From assembly GCA_020349865.1 (NCBI GenBank), contig CP070700.1, forward strand, positions 1,651,083 to 1,671,654: 20,572 nt of DNA, in the 5' to 3' direction. The notes beneath the pieces are model-generated. The model was not told the origin of the DNA and did no database searches. It worked only from the letters and a program-made list of their open reading frames with translations. Source of the stretch: Desulfobacteraceae bacterium (GTDB taxonomy: Bacteria > Desulfobacterota > DSM-4660 > Desulfatiglandales > Desulfatiglandaceae). The position numbers and the translations under genes are program-made. Shown here piece after piece: positions 1-7,328 of this stretch; position 1 is the stretch's first letter, and each line of letters opens with the position of its first letter.

Positions 1-2
1 TA

Positions 3-164
3 ACCTTTTTCGGTGGGGCTCTTAAAGATGTATGGGCCTCTGGCAATTGGGGAGAGCTGTTATCTTTTAAAGTTTTCTTTTCAATAACCCTTCTTGTTTT
101 TTCATTTTTCATCCCCAAAATCATCAAGAGGATCAAGGAGGAAACATGGCTCAGAAACGGATGA
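3..164 (+). CDS. C-terminal end of a membrane protein (cut by window edge)
   Basis: An open frame enters from the left edge and ends at TGA 162-164, giving 53 residues. They contain one strongly hydrophobic segment (around FKVFFSITLLVFSFFIP) followed by a basic tail (KIIKRIKEE), as expected for the last membrane helix of an inner-membrane protein with a cytoplasmic C terminus. The family cannot be told from this fragment. Its last 19 bases overlap a second ATG with an excellent ribosome binding site at 146, which suggests the two were once an operon. The gene start lies outside the window. Confidence 0.55.
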   Translation, partial: TFFGGALKDVWASGNWGELLSFKVFFSITLLVFSFFIPKIIKRIKEETWLRNG

Positions 165-226
165 TAGCTCTAAAGATCAAGCCCCGACTATATCAAGGCT
201 GCCACACCACCCCCTGGATATTTTAG
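146..226 (+). pseudogene. Orphan gene start with strong RBS, truncated after about 12 codons
   Basis: ATG at 146 is preceded by AAGGAGG with 4 bases between, one of the best Shine-Dalgarno matches in the window. The frame reads MAQKRMIALKIK and then runs into sequence that, on the other strand, is the tail of a decayed rhodanese gene; it stops at TAG 224-226 after 26 residues. The likely reading is a real gene beginning whose body was removed by a rearrangement near position 180. It could also be a genuine tiny peptide, but nothing after codon 12 looks like protein. The identity of the lost gene cannot be recovered. Confidence 0.3.
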
Positions 227-378
227 GTACCCTGTATCCCCACCTGGTCCAGCGTCACCTGTGTCTCGTAAAAACGGACACCTGTGTTGCAGATCAACAC
301 AAGTTTCTTGTCTTTTGGCACCTCTTTTATCCTCGCCCTAAGCTCGCCCTGAGGGATGCTCCTTCAGTGCTCAGGATA
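188..378 (-). pseudogene. Decayed rhodanese-like domain gene (remnant)
   Basis: Read on the minus strand from 360 to 223, 45 codons without a stop give a recognisable rhodanese C-terminal half: IPQGELRARIKEVPKDKKL, then VLICNTGVRFYETQ, then LDQVGIQGT. The cysteine of ICNTGVR sits where the catalytic Cys of the family's C(R/N)xGxR loop is found. An in-frame TAA (223-225) occurs where a Tyr codon is expected in the family's YNxxGG motif. After a one-base shift the frame continues as GGGVAALI and stops at 188-190. Upstream, an in-frame TGA and further shifts interrupt the expected GHxxGAxxIP region. The C-terminal rhodanese module of a larger FAD-dependent oxidoreductase (CoA-disulfide reductase type) is one possible parent. 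Only the remnant is here; no functional product is expected. Confidence 0.6.
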
Positions 379-527
379 ATTACTATGGAAAGGCTCTTAT
401 TTATTTAACGGCAAATAAGAAAAAGAGTTGACAGAATGAATATCTTTATGTAGTTTTATTGACTAAAAAGCATTACGCCTTGTCAAGAAAGTGACCAGAG
501 CGCAAATTTTCATGCGTTGGAGTTTAA

Positions 528-1730
528 ATGGATATACCTGAATTGCTGGAATTAAATGAACGGGCCAAGGAAGATGGGAACATTTTTACTCGTACAAGGC
601 ATCTTTTCGGGCAAATCCGAGCAGAACTCGGTAAGCATTTCATCGGTATCGTTGGACCACGCGGGGTGGGAAAGACCGTCCTCCTCAAACAAGTTGCCTT
701 CTCCGATCCTGATTCGTTTTACCTCTCTGCCGATACTCTGACAGAAGCAAGCTTTTTCCAAACGGCCAGAATTCTTTGGGAACAATATAAGGTTAAGACC
801 TTATTAATAGATGAAATCCATTTCTGCAAGGAATACGCAAAGGATTTAAAAAAGATATATGATTTTTTAGATATTCGGCTAATATTTACCAGTTCAGTAT
901 CACTGTCACTCCTTGATTCTTCTTATGATCTCTCTCGTAGAATACTACTTCGCTTTATGTATCCATTTTCGTTCGGAGAATACCTTCTTTTTATTAAGAA
1001 TATTCAGATTCCCGAACTTACGATAAATGACATTATCAAGGATCGATGGAAGGCAGATCACATGAGATTTCATCATCTTTTTGACGAATATTTGAAGGGC
1101 AGGCTTTTTCCATTTTCTCTCGAAGAACCGGATTATATGCCCCTTCTTAAGAATATCTGTTCCAAGGTAATTCGCAGGGATATCCCAATGGTATCCAATC
1201 TTCGATTCGATGATATTGAAAGAATCGAGAAAACTTTGGAATTTATTGGAAGATCAGAGGTTGACGGGATCAATTTTTCCTCGATTTCCAAAAATCTCGG
1301 TATTACAAAATACAAATCCGAACTGTTTGTGAAGCTTCTTTCCCAGGCCTTTATTCTTAACCCTATTTACCCTAAGGGAACCAACGTACTCAAAGAACCC
1401 AAGGTCTTGATGTTTCTTCCGTTTCGTCTCCTTTACCAGGATTGGGATCGGTGTATCAGGGCTATTCGAGAAGACTTCTTTGCAGAGATGCTTACTATGA
1501 AAGGTTACCGATTTCACTATCTGAAGACGAAGCGGGGGGCTAAGACTCCTGATTTCATTGTTGAACATGAAAATGAAAAAATTGTTATCGAAATAGGTGG
1601 CAAGGGGAAAGGTAGGCAGCAGTTTAAGGGGGTTACCGTTGAAAAAAAACTCGTTCTGAGCCATTATCCTGAGGGGGAAAGCTACAAAAAGCCGCTTTCG
1701 CTAATAGGGTTTCTTCGGAGTTCGCGATAA
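528..1730 (+). CDS. AAA ATPase of the DUF4143 / AAA_14 type
   Basis: The 400-residue protein has a Walker A motif GPRGVGKT at 43-50 and a Walker B motif LLIDEIH at 92-98. A sensor-like segment (IFTSSVSLSLLD, 119-130) follows, then the family hallmark after the ATPase core: RRI..R..YPFSFGEYL (137-152). Residues 225-290 look like a winged-helix segment. The C-terminal third has PDFIV (341-345) and VIEIGGKGKG (353-362), the position where DUF4143 proteins carry a PD-(D/E)xK-like nuclease fold. The acidic and Lys residues are partly kept, so catalysis is uncertain. Family members are widespread, single-gene and of unknown cellular role. ATG 528 is chosen because TTGGAG lies five bases upstream; a TTGACA at 428-433 may belong to its promoter, although no good -10 follows. 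The gene stands alone, flanked on both sides by decayed DNA, which fits an accessory gene. Confidence 0.85.
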   Translation: MDIPELLELNERAKEDGNIFTRTRHLFGQIRAELGKHFIGIVGPRGVGKTVLLKQVAFSDPDSFYLSADTLTEASFFQTARILWEQYKVKTLLIDEIHFCKEYAKDLKKIYDFLDIRLIFTSSVSLSLLDSSYDLSRRILLRFMYPFSFGEYLLFIKNIQIPELTINDIIKDRWKADHMRFHHLFDEYLKGRLFPFSLEEPDYMPLLKNICSKVIRRDIPMVSNLRFDDIERIEKTLEFIGRSEVDGINFSSISKNLGITKYKSELFVKLLSQAFILNPIYPKGTNVLKEPKVLMFLPFRLLYQDWDRCIRAIREDFFAEMLTMKGYRFHYLKTKRGAKTPDFIVEHENEKIVIEIGGKGKGRQQFKGVTVEKKLVLSHYPEGESYKKPLSLIGFLRSSR

Positions 1731-2392
1731 ATTTCTGCGCATTTGCATAGTATCCTGATCATCCTGATTAGCCAAGCATGAGAGAGTCGATTACAGTAGA
1801 GTTTGCTGAACCATATTTCTGAAATGGAGAATAGGAAACGCTCCATAGGTAAAGATATGGCCAGGCGTTGAGCAAAGGCACTCAATACAGAATACAAGGT
1901 TTTTTTGTAGTTAAGGATTATGGCGGCCCTGCGGTAATTTGGGTTTGGTTTCCTGCCACTTTTGGAAAAAGATTTTACTGAACCAACCGGACCAGATTAT
2001 TTGGATGGGGTATGAACCGATCCTTATTGATCTGATTACTTCCATTGAAGGTATGAATTTTGGAAAAATATGGGAAAAGCGAACACATGGTCAGTATAGG
2101 CGGTAGCAGTTTTGTTAATCGGCCTGGATGATTCGAATCGAATCAAAGAAGAAATCCAATCGAAGTCAAGACCTGGGGGATTTGGAAGTGCTAGAGGAGG
2201 TTCTGAAAATGATGTGCGAAACGGAGTTAATTTCAGGTAAATGTCCATTCGATTCGGCCATCCTGCTATAGGCGGGAGGATGGTGAAATATGGAGTTATT
2301 GGGGCTCTATTCAGCCATGTTGAAAATGTATAAGATAAACAATTGAAAAGGTCAGCTCAATTGAAAAGTGGGCTTCTTATCCATAACTTACT
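1731..2392. other. Intergenic stretch without a convincing gene
   Basis: About 660 bp separate the ATPase gene from the stop of the carboxypeptidase gene on the other strand. Short open frames exist, but all lack a ribosome binding site. The longest phrases that look protein-like are MGYEPILIDLI near 2010 and AVAVLLIGLDDSNRIKEEI near 2100, in different frames and broken by stops. The last part (2128-2271) can be read as a 47-residue acidic peptide. This pattern fits a decayed gene, but I cannot name it. An imperfect hairpin with arms CCATCCT (2258-2264) and AGGATGG (2277-2283) lacks a T-run and is not a clear terminator. Confidence 0.5.
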
Positions 2393-3646
2393 TCACTCGA
2401 GATCAATGAGCGATTCTTTTAGACACTCCATTAAAGAATTTATGTGTGCGCCGGGACGATTAAGAAATATAATAAAATAATGAGGAGCCTTTGATGGTCC
2501 TTCTATGTATCCTACTCGTGTACTTATGTCTCTAAGGGTGCCGGTTTTGTAAAGAACATCGCCTGTTCTTCTAAGAAGATGCCGATATGGTTTAAATGCC
2601 TTTAAGATCGTTAGCATATCGAGGGCCGAAATGCGGTTGTTTCTCGAAATTCCCGAACCTTCAACAATTTTAATAGGTTGCATGTGGAGTTGACTTTTGG
2701 CAAGGTCGGAAACCACCTTCACCCCTTTTGCAAGCGTGCCGGGCGGACCATATACCCGGGCTCCCAGGGCAATAAAGATCTGATTTGCCATGAAGTTATT
2801 AGAAAATGCCATCATCTTTCTTAAAGCATCTTCCAGGGTAAATCTGGATCGGTAGGTGTAAAACAGCCTATCTCCGGGTTCTATGACACCTAGGTAGATT
2901 TTCCCCTTAAATTTAAACCCCTTTTCTCTTAAAAAGTGCATTAGAAGGTTACCGGCATACAGTGCTGCCTCTCTCTGATCGTGGGAAAAGGTGTACCGTC
3001 CCCGTTTTAGACCCAGCTTCTCGATTTTTTTTCTGGCAAATGGGATCAGGGGTGTCTGAGGTTCAGATGAAACGATCCTTCCCTGTTGATTACGATGGAA
3101 AAAGACTGTGTTGAAATTGGCGCATAAGGCCCCAACAGGCGCATCATAAGGGTTTGTGGAATATTTTCGGCCTGGAATTACAATGTGCGGAGAGAAATAG
3201 GTGTCATCCAGTATTAGATCATTAATCTCTTTTGTTTTCCTTGCCAGTTCATCTGAAATCTCCTGCCAGGCTTCTGAGACCAGGAGAGGATCGCCAAAGC
3301 CCTTTATCTTGAGATTCTTAACAGTGTCCATGTAGAATTCTGTCGGGAACCTGTAGGAGGTTCCGAGGTGATGAATTGCCGTGAGGGCTGTCAAAAGTTT
3401 GATTGTGGAAGCGGGAACGCATTTTTTTAATTCATTTTTCTTTAAAAAGATTTGACCATTGGGGTGGGCCACTATAAGCGCATCCGCAGATGTGAAATTC
3501 TTCAAACAGGGAGGATCCTGTTTGGCATTTGATATGCCGGGGTCAAAAAGCCATAAAGCCAGTAAGATGAAAGCAAGTCCTCTGGCCCAAGGTGATGATT
3601 GTCGATGGGCGATTTTCTTTAGGTTTATAAAGGTCAATGGTGGCAT
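2393..3646 (-). CDS. dacB: D-alanyl-D-alanine carboxypeptidase/endopeptidase, PBP4 type (peptidase S13)
   Basis: This is a periplasmic penicillin-binding enzyme that trims or cuts peptidoglycan cross-links. All three serine-transferase motifs are present (numbering from the upstream TTG): STIK with nucleophile Ser90 and Lys93, SNN at 292-294, and KTG at 377-379. The S13 signature VEGSGISRNNRIS lies at 338-350. A hydrophobic stretch, GLAFILLALWLF, followed by SNA, forms the export signal. The open frame can start at TTG 3676, but ATG 3646 has a GGAAG just upstream while the TTG has no purine-rich site, so I use the ATG (417 residues). This is at the short end for the family, with a reduced insertion between the SxxK and SxN motifs. 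It is the last gene of the ftsK-lolA-small protein-dacB run. No clear terminator follows. Confidence 0.9.
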   Translation of the reverse strand: MPPLTFINLKKIAHRQSSPWARGLAFILLALWLFDPGISNAKQDPPCLKNFTSADALIVAHPNGQIFLKKNELKKCVPASTIKLLTALTAIHHLGTSYRFPTEFYMDTVKNLKIKGFGDPLLVSEAWQEISDELARKTKEINDLILDDTYFSPHIVIPGRKYSTNPYDAPVGALCANFNTVFFHRNQQGRIVSSEPQTPLIPFARKKIEKLGLKRGRYTFSHDQREAALYAGNLLMHFLREKGFKFKGKIYLGVIEPGDRLFYTYRSRFTLEDALRKMMAFSNNFMANQIFIALGARVYGPPGTLAKGVKVVSDLAKSQLHMQPIKIVEGSGISRNNRISALDMLTILKAFKPYRHLLRRTGDVLYKTGTLRDISTRVGYIEGPSKAPHYFIIFLNRPGAHINSLMECLKESLIDLE

Positions 3647-3679
3647 GGCTTCCGATTGATTATTTTTAATTGGCAACAG

Positions 3680-3937
3680 TCAAGTGGTTTCTTCGGGAAC
3701 AGGCTGATTAAGACAATCCTGCAAGATTTCTATCTTGTCGGCAATAGATTTTCGCCGGTCAACATAGAGGTGATATTCTCCGTTTATCTTGCAGATCCCT
3801 CCCTTCAGTTTTAACCCTGCTGCCTCGAGCAGGTCATAATGAATATGGATACTTCTTTGGGCAGCCTGTTCTTCCAATGAGGACAACTGATATTGAAGGG
3901 ATGAGGAGAGCATTTGTTTTTTCTTTACGGGTTTCAT
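3680..3937 (-). CDS. Conserved small protein of unknown function
   Basis: The 85-residue protein has a charged N terminus (MKPVKKKQML) and a helical Gln/Glu-rich first third (QYQLSSLEEQAAQ). A compact core follows: GLKLKGGICKINGEYHLYVDRR, continuing into KSIADKIEIL. The GG-C-x-(V/I)-x-G-x-x-x-L/Y-x-V-D/N-R-R pattern looks like a conserved small beta-sheet motif, and I have the impression of similar uncharacterised proteins in Desulfobacterota. There is no signal peptide or membrane helix. It lies 35 bp after lolA and just ahead of dacB on the same strand, so it is probably co-transcribed with them. The start has no obvious Shine-Dalgarno; ATG at 3911-3913 (M9) is an alternative. I assign no function. 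Confidence 0.7.
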   Translation of the reverse strand: MKPVKKKQMLSSSLQYQLSSLEEQAAQRSIHIHYDLLEAAGLKLKGGICKINGEYHLYVDRRKSIADKIEILQDCLNQPVPEETT

Positions 3938-3972
3938 AGCAGTTTTAAAAAATCCAGAATATTGATGTTAAG

Positions 3973-4644
3973 TTAACTTTTTTCCTCCAGCAACTGAACA
4001 CCTACCGGGACTACAAACTTAAAGAAGCCCTTTTCAAAGGTCTTTTTAACAGTCAAACCTTCGAGTGTGAACCGTGTTGTAGTTCCCAACCGATTGTGGA
4101 TATTCACAATCTGGATATCATACGCAGTCGTCACGGTAAGTACGATTCGATCAATTTCTTGCCAGGGCGGATCAGGTATGAGTTCAATCTGATAATTTCC
4201 CTGCTCAGTTTGATCATTCATCACAATTTGAAAATTCTTCGTCACCTGGGTGAGGCCGCGAAATATGTCGCTTAAGAGCCTTAACTCCTTTCCAAACTCC
4301 TGGGAGGAATACTTGTGTGCGCGTTTTTTGTCAGGGATGTACCACCAGAGCGTGTCCTCATTGGCAATAAGGGTCTCTATGCTGGGTGTTTTCTGCTCCA
4401 GCCTCAGGAAGTAGGGAGGTTTGAAAAACATCTGGCCAGTAGCCAGATCTCCCGTGACCTGGTCCCCAAGCATGGACATGGATTGGGTAGTCACTTCACG
4501 TGCATAGGAAATACTGAGGCCAGGAAGATTGCCATACTTTTCCCTGATGCCTTCAAGGATATTGGTAAGATGAGCGTTACCAAATGCAGTCCCATTCTGT
4601 AATAGTAAAAGCAATAAAATCAAAATTACGAAGGATCTTCTCAT
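3973..4644 (-). CDS. lolA: Periplasmic lipoprotein carrier LolA
   Basis: LolA carries lipoproteins from the LolCDE exporter across the periplasm to the outer-membrane receptor. The 223-residue product starts with a classic signal peptide (MRR followed by FVILILLLLLLQ, cleavage near AFGNA). The mature part shows the family's pattern of beta strands: GQMFFKPPYFLRLEQ, then LIANEDTLWWYIPDKKRAHKY, with LS-D-I-F-R-G following. Its place seven bases downstream of ftsK matches the ftsK-lolA order well known in proteobacteria, which supports the call. The start codon has only a weak Shine-Dalgarno, so translation is probably coupled to ftsK. Its length is normal for the family. A more general LolA-like outer-membrane lipoprotein carrier is the only real alternative. 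Confidence 0.88.
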   Translation of the reverse strand: MRRSFVILILLLLLLQNGTAFGNAHLTNILEGIREKYGNLPGLSISYAREVTTQSMSMLGDQVTGDLATGQMFFKPPYFLRLEQKTPSIETLIANEDTLWWYIPDKKRAHKYSSQEFGKELRLLSDIFRGLTQVTKNFQIVMNDQTEQGNYQIELIPDPPWQEIDRIVLTVTTAYDIQIVNIHNRLGTTTRFTLEGLTVKKTFEKGFFKFVVPVGVQLLEEKS

Positions 4645-4651
4645 TAATCAT

Positions 4652-6844
4652 TCACTTTCTGCCGTAAACATCCCGCGGCCGGACCCCATCTGAGGGGCCC
4701 ACAATCCCTTCTTTTTCCATGGCTTCAATCATCCTGGCAGCCCGGTTGTACCCAACTCTAAGCTTGCGCTGCAACATGGAAATTGAGGCCTGACCTGTTT
4801 TGAACACCACTTCTACTGCCTCATCATATTTCTCGTCCAGTTCCACCTCCTCTTCTTCTGACTCTGTGCTCCTGGCTATCTCGGACAATACAGTATCGTC
4901 ATAATCCGGCTTCCTCTGGTTCCTCAGAAAATCAGTTACTCTTTTTGTTTCTTCTTCAGACACGTATGCTCCATGAATCCTCATAATACGTCCCACCCCT
5001 GGAGGCATGAACAGCATGTCCCCTTCACCCAAAAGATTCTCGGCCCCCATTGAATCGAGGATGGTTCTTGAATCAACCCTGGAGGAAACCTGGAATGAGA
5101 TTCGAGCCGGGAAATTGGCTTTGATAATACCTGTAAGGACGTCTACAGAAGGGCGTTGTGTTGCAATAATGAGATGGATACCTGCGGCACGGGCCATCTG
5201 GGCCAGGCGAGTGATTGCTTCTTCCACCTCCCTGGAGGAGGCCATCATAAGATCTGCTAATTCATCTATAACGAGGATGATGTAATGCAAAGGCTTGTTG
5301 GCGTCGTCGGTATCATCTGGGGACCCTGTTTTTTTTTGGCTTTTGAGAATCTTGCGGTTATAGCTGTTGATATTTCTGACGCCCCTGTCAGAAAGGAGCA
5401 TATATCTCCTTTCCATCTCTTCCACGGCCCATCTTAGTGCCTTGGTGGCCTCTTTTGGTTGGACCACCACCGGATGGAGCAGGTGGGGGATATCATGGTA
5501 AATGGAGAGTTCAATCCTCTTTGGATCGATAATAAGAAATCTGACCATTTCCGGAGAGACCTTGAACAGGAGACTATTGATCATGGTGTTTATGGAGACG
5601 CTCTTGCCTGCTCCAGTGGCGCCGGCAACAAGGAGATGAGGCATCTTTGTAAGGTCCGTGATCACAGGCGTTCCGGTAATATCCTTGCCGAGGGCAATAG
5701 GCAACTCATGTTTCGATTCCCTGTATGAAGGACTTGAAAGCAGCTCTTTCAAAACCACCAGTTCCCTCCTGTTATTGGGGATTTCAATTCCAATGGCTGC
5801 TTTTCCTGGTATAGGGGCTACGATCCGAACACTGGGGGCCCTGAGTGCAAGGGCAAGGTCATCAGAGAGTCCAGCTACCTTGCTGATTTTTATTCCCGGA
5901 GCAGGCTTGTATTCGTACATAGTGATAACAGGACCGGGAAGGATCTCGATGACGTCTCCTTCAACGCCAAAGTCTGCCAGTTTTTTTTCAACACGCCTGG
6001 CGTTCATCTCCAGACTTCCTCGTTGAATGCTGGTGTCTTCCCTCTCAGGCGGGTCATCAAGAAGGTCAACAGGGGGAAGCTTAAATTCGCCAGCCACGTT
6101 CATAAAAGCGAATCGCTCCTGTTCAGGCTTTTTTTCGGGCGCTCGTTTTGGCTTTACAATGGTAACCTTTGGCTTTGATTTGATTTTTGCCCTTGCCGAC
6201 ATGCTCTTACGGGACCTTCTCTTGCGCTCCCTTCTTTTGTTTAGCGCCTCTTTAATGTGTCTCAGGGCGCCCAGGATCCACAGGCCCAACTTGGAAAAGA
6301 GCCAGCCTAAGGAAAGGTGTGATACGACCATGAGAGAGATGATGAAAACCGCCAGAAATAAAACATAAGCCCCAAAATAGTTGAGAAAACTCGTAGTTAA
6401 TTCGGCCAACTCGTCACCCGCAAGCCCTCCGGCACGGATCTGTTCACCCCGGAAGCTTACAACTTTTAACTGCAAGCTTAAAATGCCTGAGAATGAGGCA
6501 AGCAGGGCCAGGGAGGAAATCGTGCTCTTAATGGGGGAGGAGATAGGGCGTTCCCGGAATGAAAGAAAGGCCATTGTAAGGGCTATTATCACCAGCCAGA
6601 ATGAAGAGAAGCCGACCAGAAAAAACATCCCACCGGCCAGATGCGCACCGATGGTACCAAAAAGATTGTGAGCCTTACCCACAGGTCCTGTCACATTCCA
6701 AAAAAGCTTATCCGCAGGGGAATAAAACAATAAACTTCCGCCTGCAATGAGGGCTACAAGAAGAAAAACAAGTCCCCGGATCTCTTTTCTGATGGGATGT
6801 GCCGGTTTATCCGTTTTACCCTTTGCATTTGATGTGCGATTCAA
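4652..6844 (-). CDS. ftsK: DNA translocase FtsK (SpoIIIE family)
   Basis: FtsK pumps chromosomal DNA through the closing septum and activates dimer resolution at dif. The 730-residue protein has an N-terminal membrane region (helices near 23-42, 64-96, 107-125 and 153-175, possibly another at 180-194) and a short, very basic linker (200-240, KRRERKRRSRK). The alpha/beta motor has Walker A GATGAGKS at 408-415, DPKRIEL at 440-446, Walker B VIDEL at 525-529 and ATQRPS at 561-566. The C-terminal gamma winged helix (about 670-730: KTGQASISMLQRKLRVGYNR and so on) reads the polar KOPS sequences. It is complete, with a much shorter linker than E. coli FtsK. The start is TTG 6844, preceded by AGGGTGATC, a good match to the 16S tail. 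It heads the minus-strand run with lolA. A TTGACA at 6936-6941 (minus strand) lies just inside the MITE insertion point, but its -10 is poor. Confidence 0.95.
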   Translation of the reverse strand: MNRTSNAKGKTDKPAHPIRKEIRGLVFLLVALIAGGSLLFYSPADKLFWNVTGPVGKAHNLFGTIGAHLAGGMFFLVGFSSFWLVIIALTMAFLSFRERPISSPIKSTISSLALLASFSGILSLQLKVVSFRGEQIRAGGLAGDELAELTTSFLNYFGAYVLFLAVFIISLMVVSHLSLGWLFSKLGLWILGALRHIKEALNKRRERKRRSRKSMSARAKIKSKPKVTIVKPKRAPEKKPEQERFAFMNVAGEFKLPPVDLLDDPPEREDTSIQRGSLEMNARRVEKKLADFGVEGDVIEILPGPVITMYEYKPAPGIKISKVAGLSDDLALALRAPSVRIVAPIPGKAAIGIEIPNNRRELVVLKELLSSPSYRESKHELPIALGKDITGTPVITDLTKMPHLLVAGATGAGKSVSINTMINSLLFKVSPEMVRFLIIDPKRIELSIYHDIPHLLHPVVVQPKEATKALRWAVEEMERRYMLLSDRGVRNINSYNRKILKSQKKTGSPDDTDDANKPLHYIILVIDELADLMMASSREVEEAITRLAQMARAAGIHLIIATQRPSVDVLTGIIKANFPARISFQVSSRVDSRTILDSMGAENLLGEGDMLFMPPGVGRIMRIHGAYVSEEETKRVTDFLRNQRKPDYDDTVLSEIARSTESEEEEVELDEKYDEAVEVVFKTGQASISMLQRKLRVGYNRAARMIEAMEKEGIVGPSDGVRPRDVYGRK

Positions 6845-6998
6845 CTTTGATCACCCTTGAAAAATCACATAACGATTTTATATGACGTCCGTACGCATAG
6901 GAAACGCGAAGGACTTAAAAAAGCAATATTCATACTGTCAATATGTTTGAACTTTTTGTAACAGTTTAACGCTTTGAAAAAATCATCATTGGATTATC

Positions 6999-7031
6999 GG
7001 GCCGTGGATATCTCTTTCAGAAGGGCCGCAA
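6999..7031 (+). repeat. Left arm of 33-bp perfect subterminal inverted repeat
   Basis: This arm starts GGGCCGTGGATATCTC and ends AGGGCCGCAA. It is the exact reverse complement of 7188-7220, with 156 bp between. It begins 18 bp inside the left terminal repeat of the MITE; the spacer between terminal and subterminal repeats differs in length on the two sides (18 bp left, 11 bp right). Perfect identity over 33 bp, while the outer ends differ at several positions, suggests either selection or recent conversion of the inner arms. Confidence 0.9.
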
Positions 7032-7187
7032 CACAAATTCTTGAAAGCTTGTCGAACGCCCCCTTGGCCTTGTACAGGGGCGTGGAGCAGGCAGAGAAGA
7101 CTACTGTTATAAAGGAGTCTGTCTTATGGGGCTTTCCTGGGTTGAGTTTTAAGGCCAATCTGCCGTTCAATGGAATGATGCAGTTTT

Positions 7188-7220
7188 TTGCGGCCCTTCT
7201 GAAAGAGATATCCACGGCCC
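7188..7220 (-). repeat. Right arm of 33-bp perfect subterminal inverted repeat
   Basis: This is the exact reverse complement of 6999-7031. Transcripts crossing the element could fold into a 33-bp stem closing a 156-nt loop. It ends 11 bp inside the right terminal repeat and about 110 bp past the rnj stop codon in rnj reading direction, so rnj read-through RNA would contain the structure. Confidence 0.9.
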
Positions 7221-7328
7221 TTTTTGCACTATTTTCAAACAGCTAAACTGTTACAACTTTTTACTATTTTGATGCCAAATACGCAACTATCAACATAGCC
7301 CACTCACAATGTGATCAGACAACAGGTT

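Larger units (their letters stand above)
6950..7262. mobile_element. MITE, 297 bp, IS66-like ends, with 8-bp target duplication
   Basis: The element runs from 6958 to 7254. Its ends are inverted repeats: left 6958-6980 begins GTAACAGTTTAACGC, and right 7232-7254 read inward begins GTAACAGTTTAGCTG; about 19 of 23 positions match and both end TTTGAAAA. The flanks carry the same 8 bp, AACTTTTT, at 6950-6957 and 7255-7262, a target-site duplication. Ends that start with GTAA and an 8-bp duplication are the known marks of the IS66 family. No transposase is encoded, so this is a non-autonomous miniature element that would need a transposase acting in trans. Inside lies a second, perfect 33-bp inverted repeat. 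Open frames cover most of it on both strands, but they mirror each other through the repeats and lack ribosome binding sites. It sits between the ftsK upstream region and the rnj 3' end. Confidence 0.85.

Noticed and set aside
94..408. Open frame of 104 codons on the plus strand
   Set aside because: It has no ribosome binding site, an unlikely composition, and lies across the rhodanese remnant read on the opposite strand.
2128..2271. 47-codon acidic frame (MIRIESKKKSNRS...)
   Set aside because: No ribosome binding site; a neighbouring frame reads equally well for part of the way, so it looks like decayed DNA rather than a gene.
2258..2283. Hairpin CCATCCT/AGGATGG as a terminator
   Set aside because: The loop is large and no T-run follows on either strand.
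6974..7246. Mirror-image open frames on both strands (DISFRRAA... and ...AALLKEIS) as possible genes
   Set aside because: They arise because the 33-bp inverted repeat of the MITE is open on both strands; no Shine-Dalgarno precedes either.
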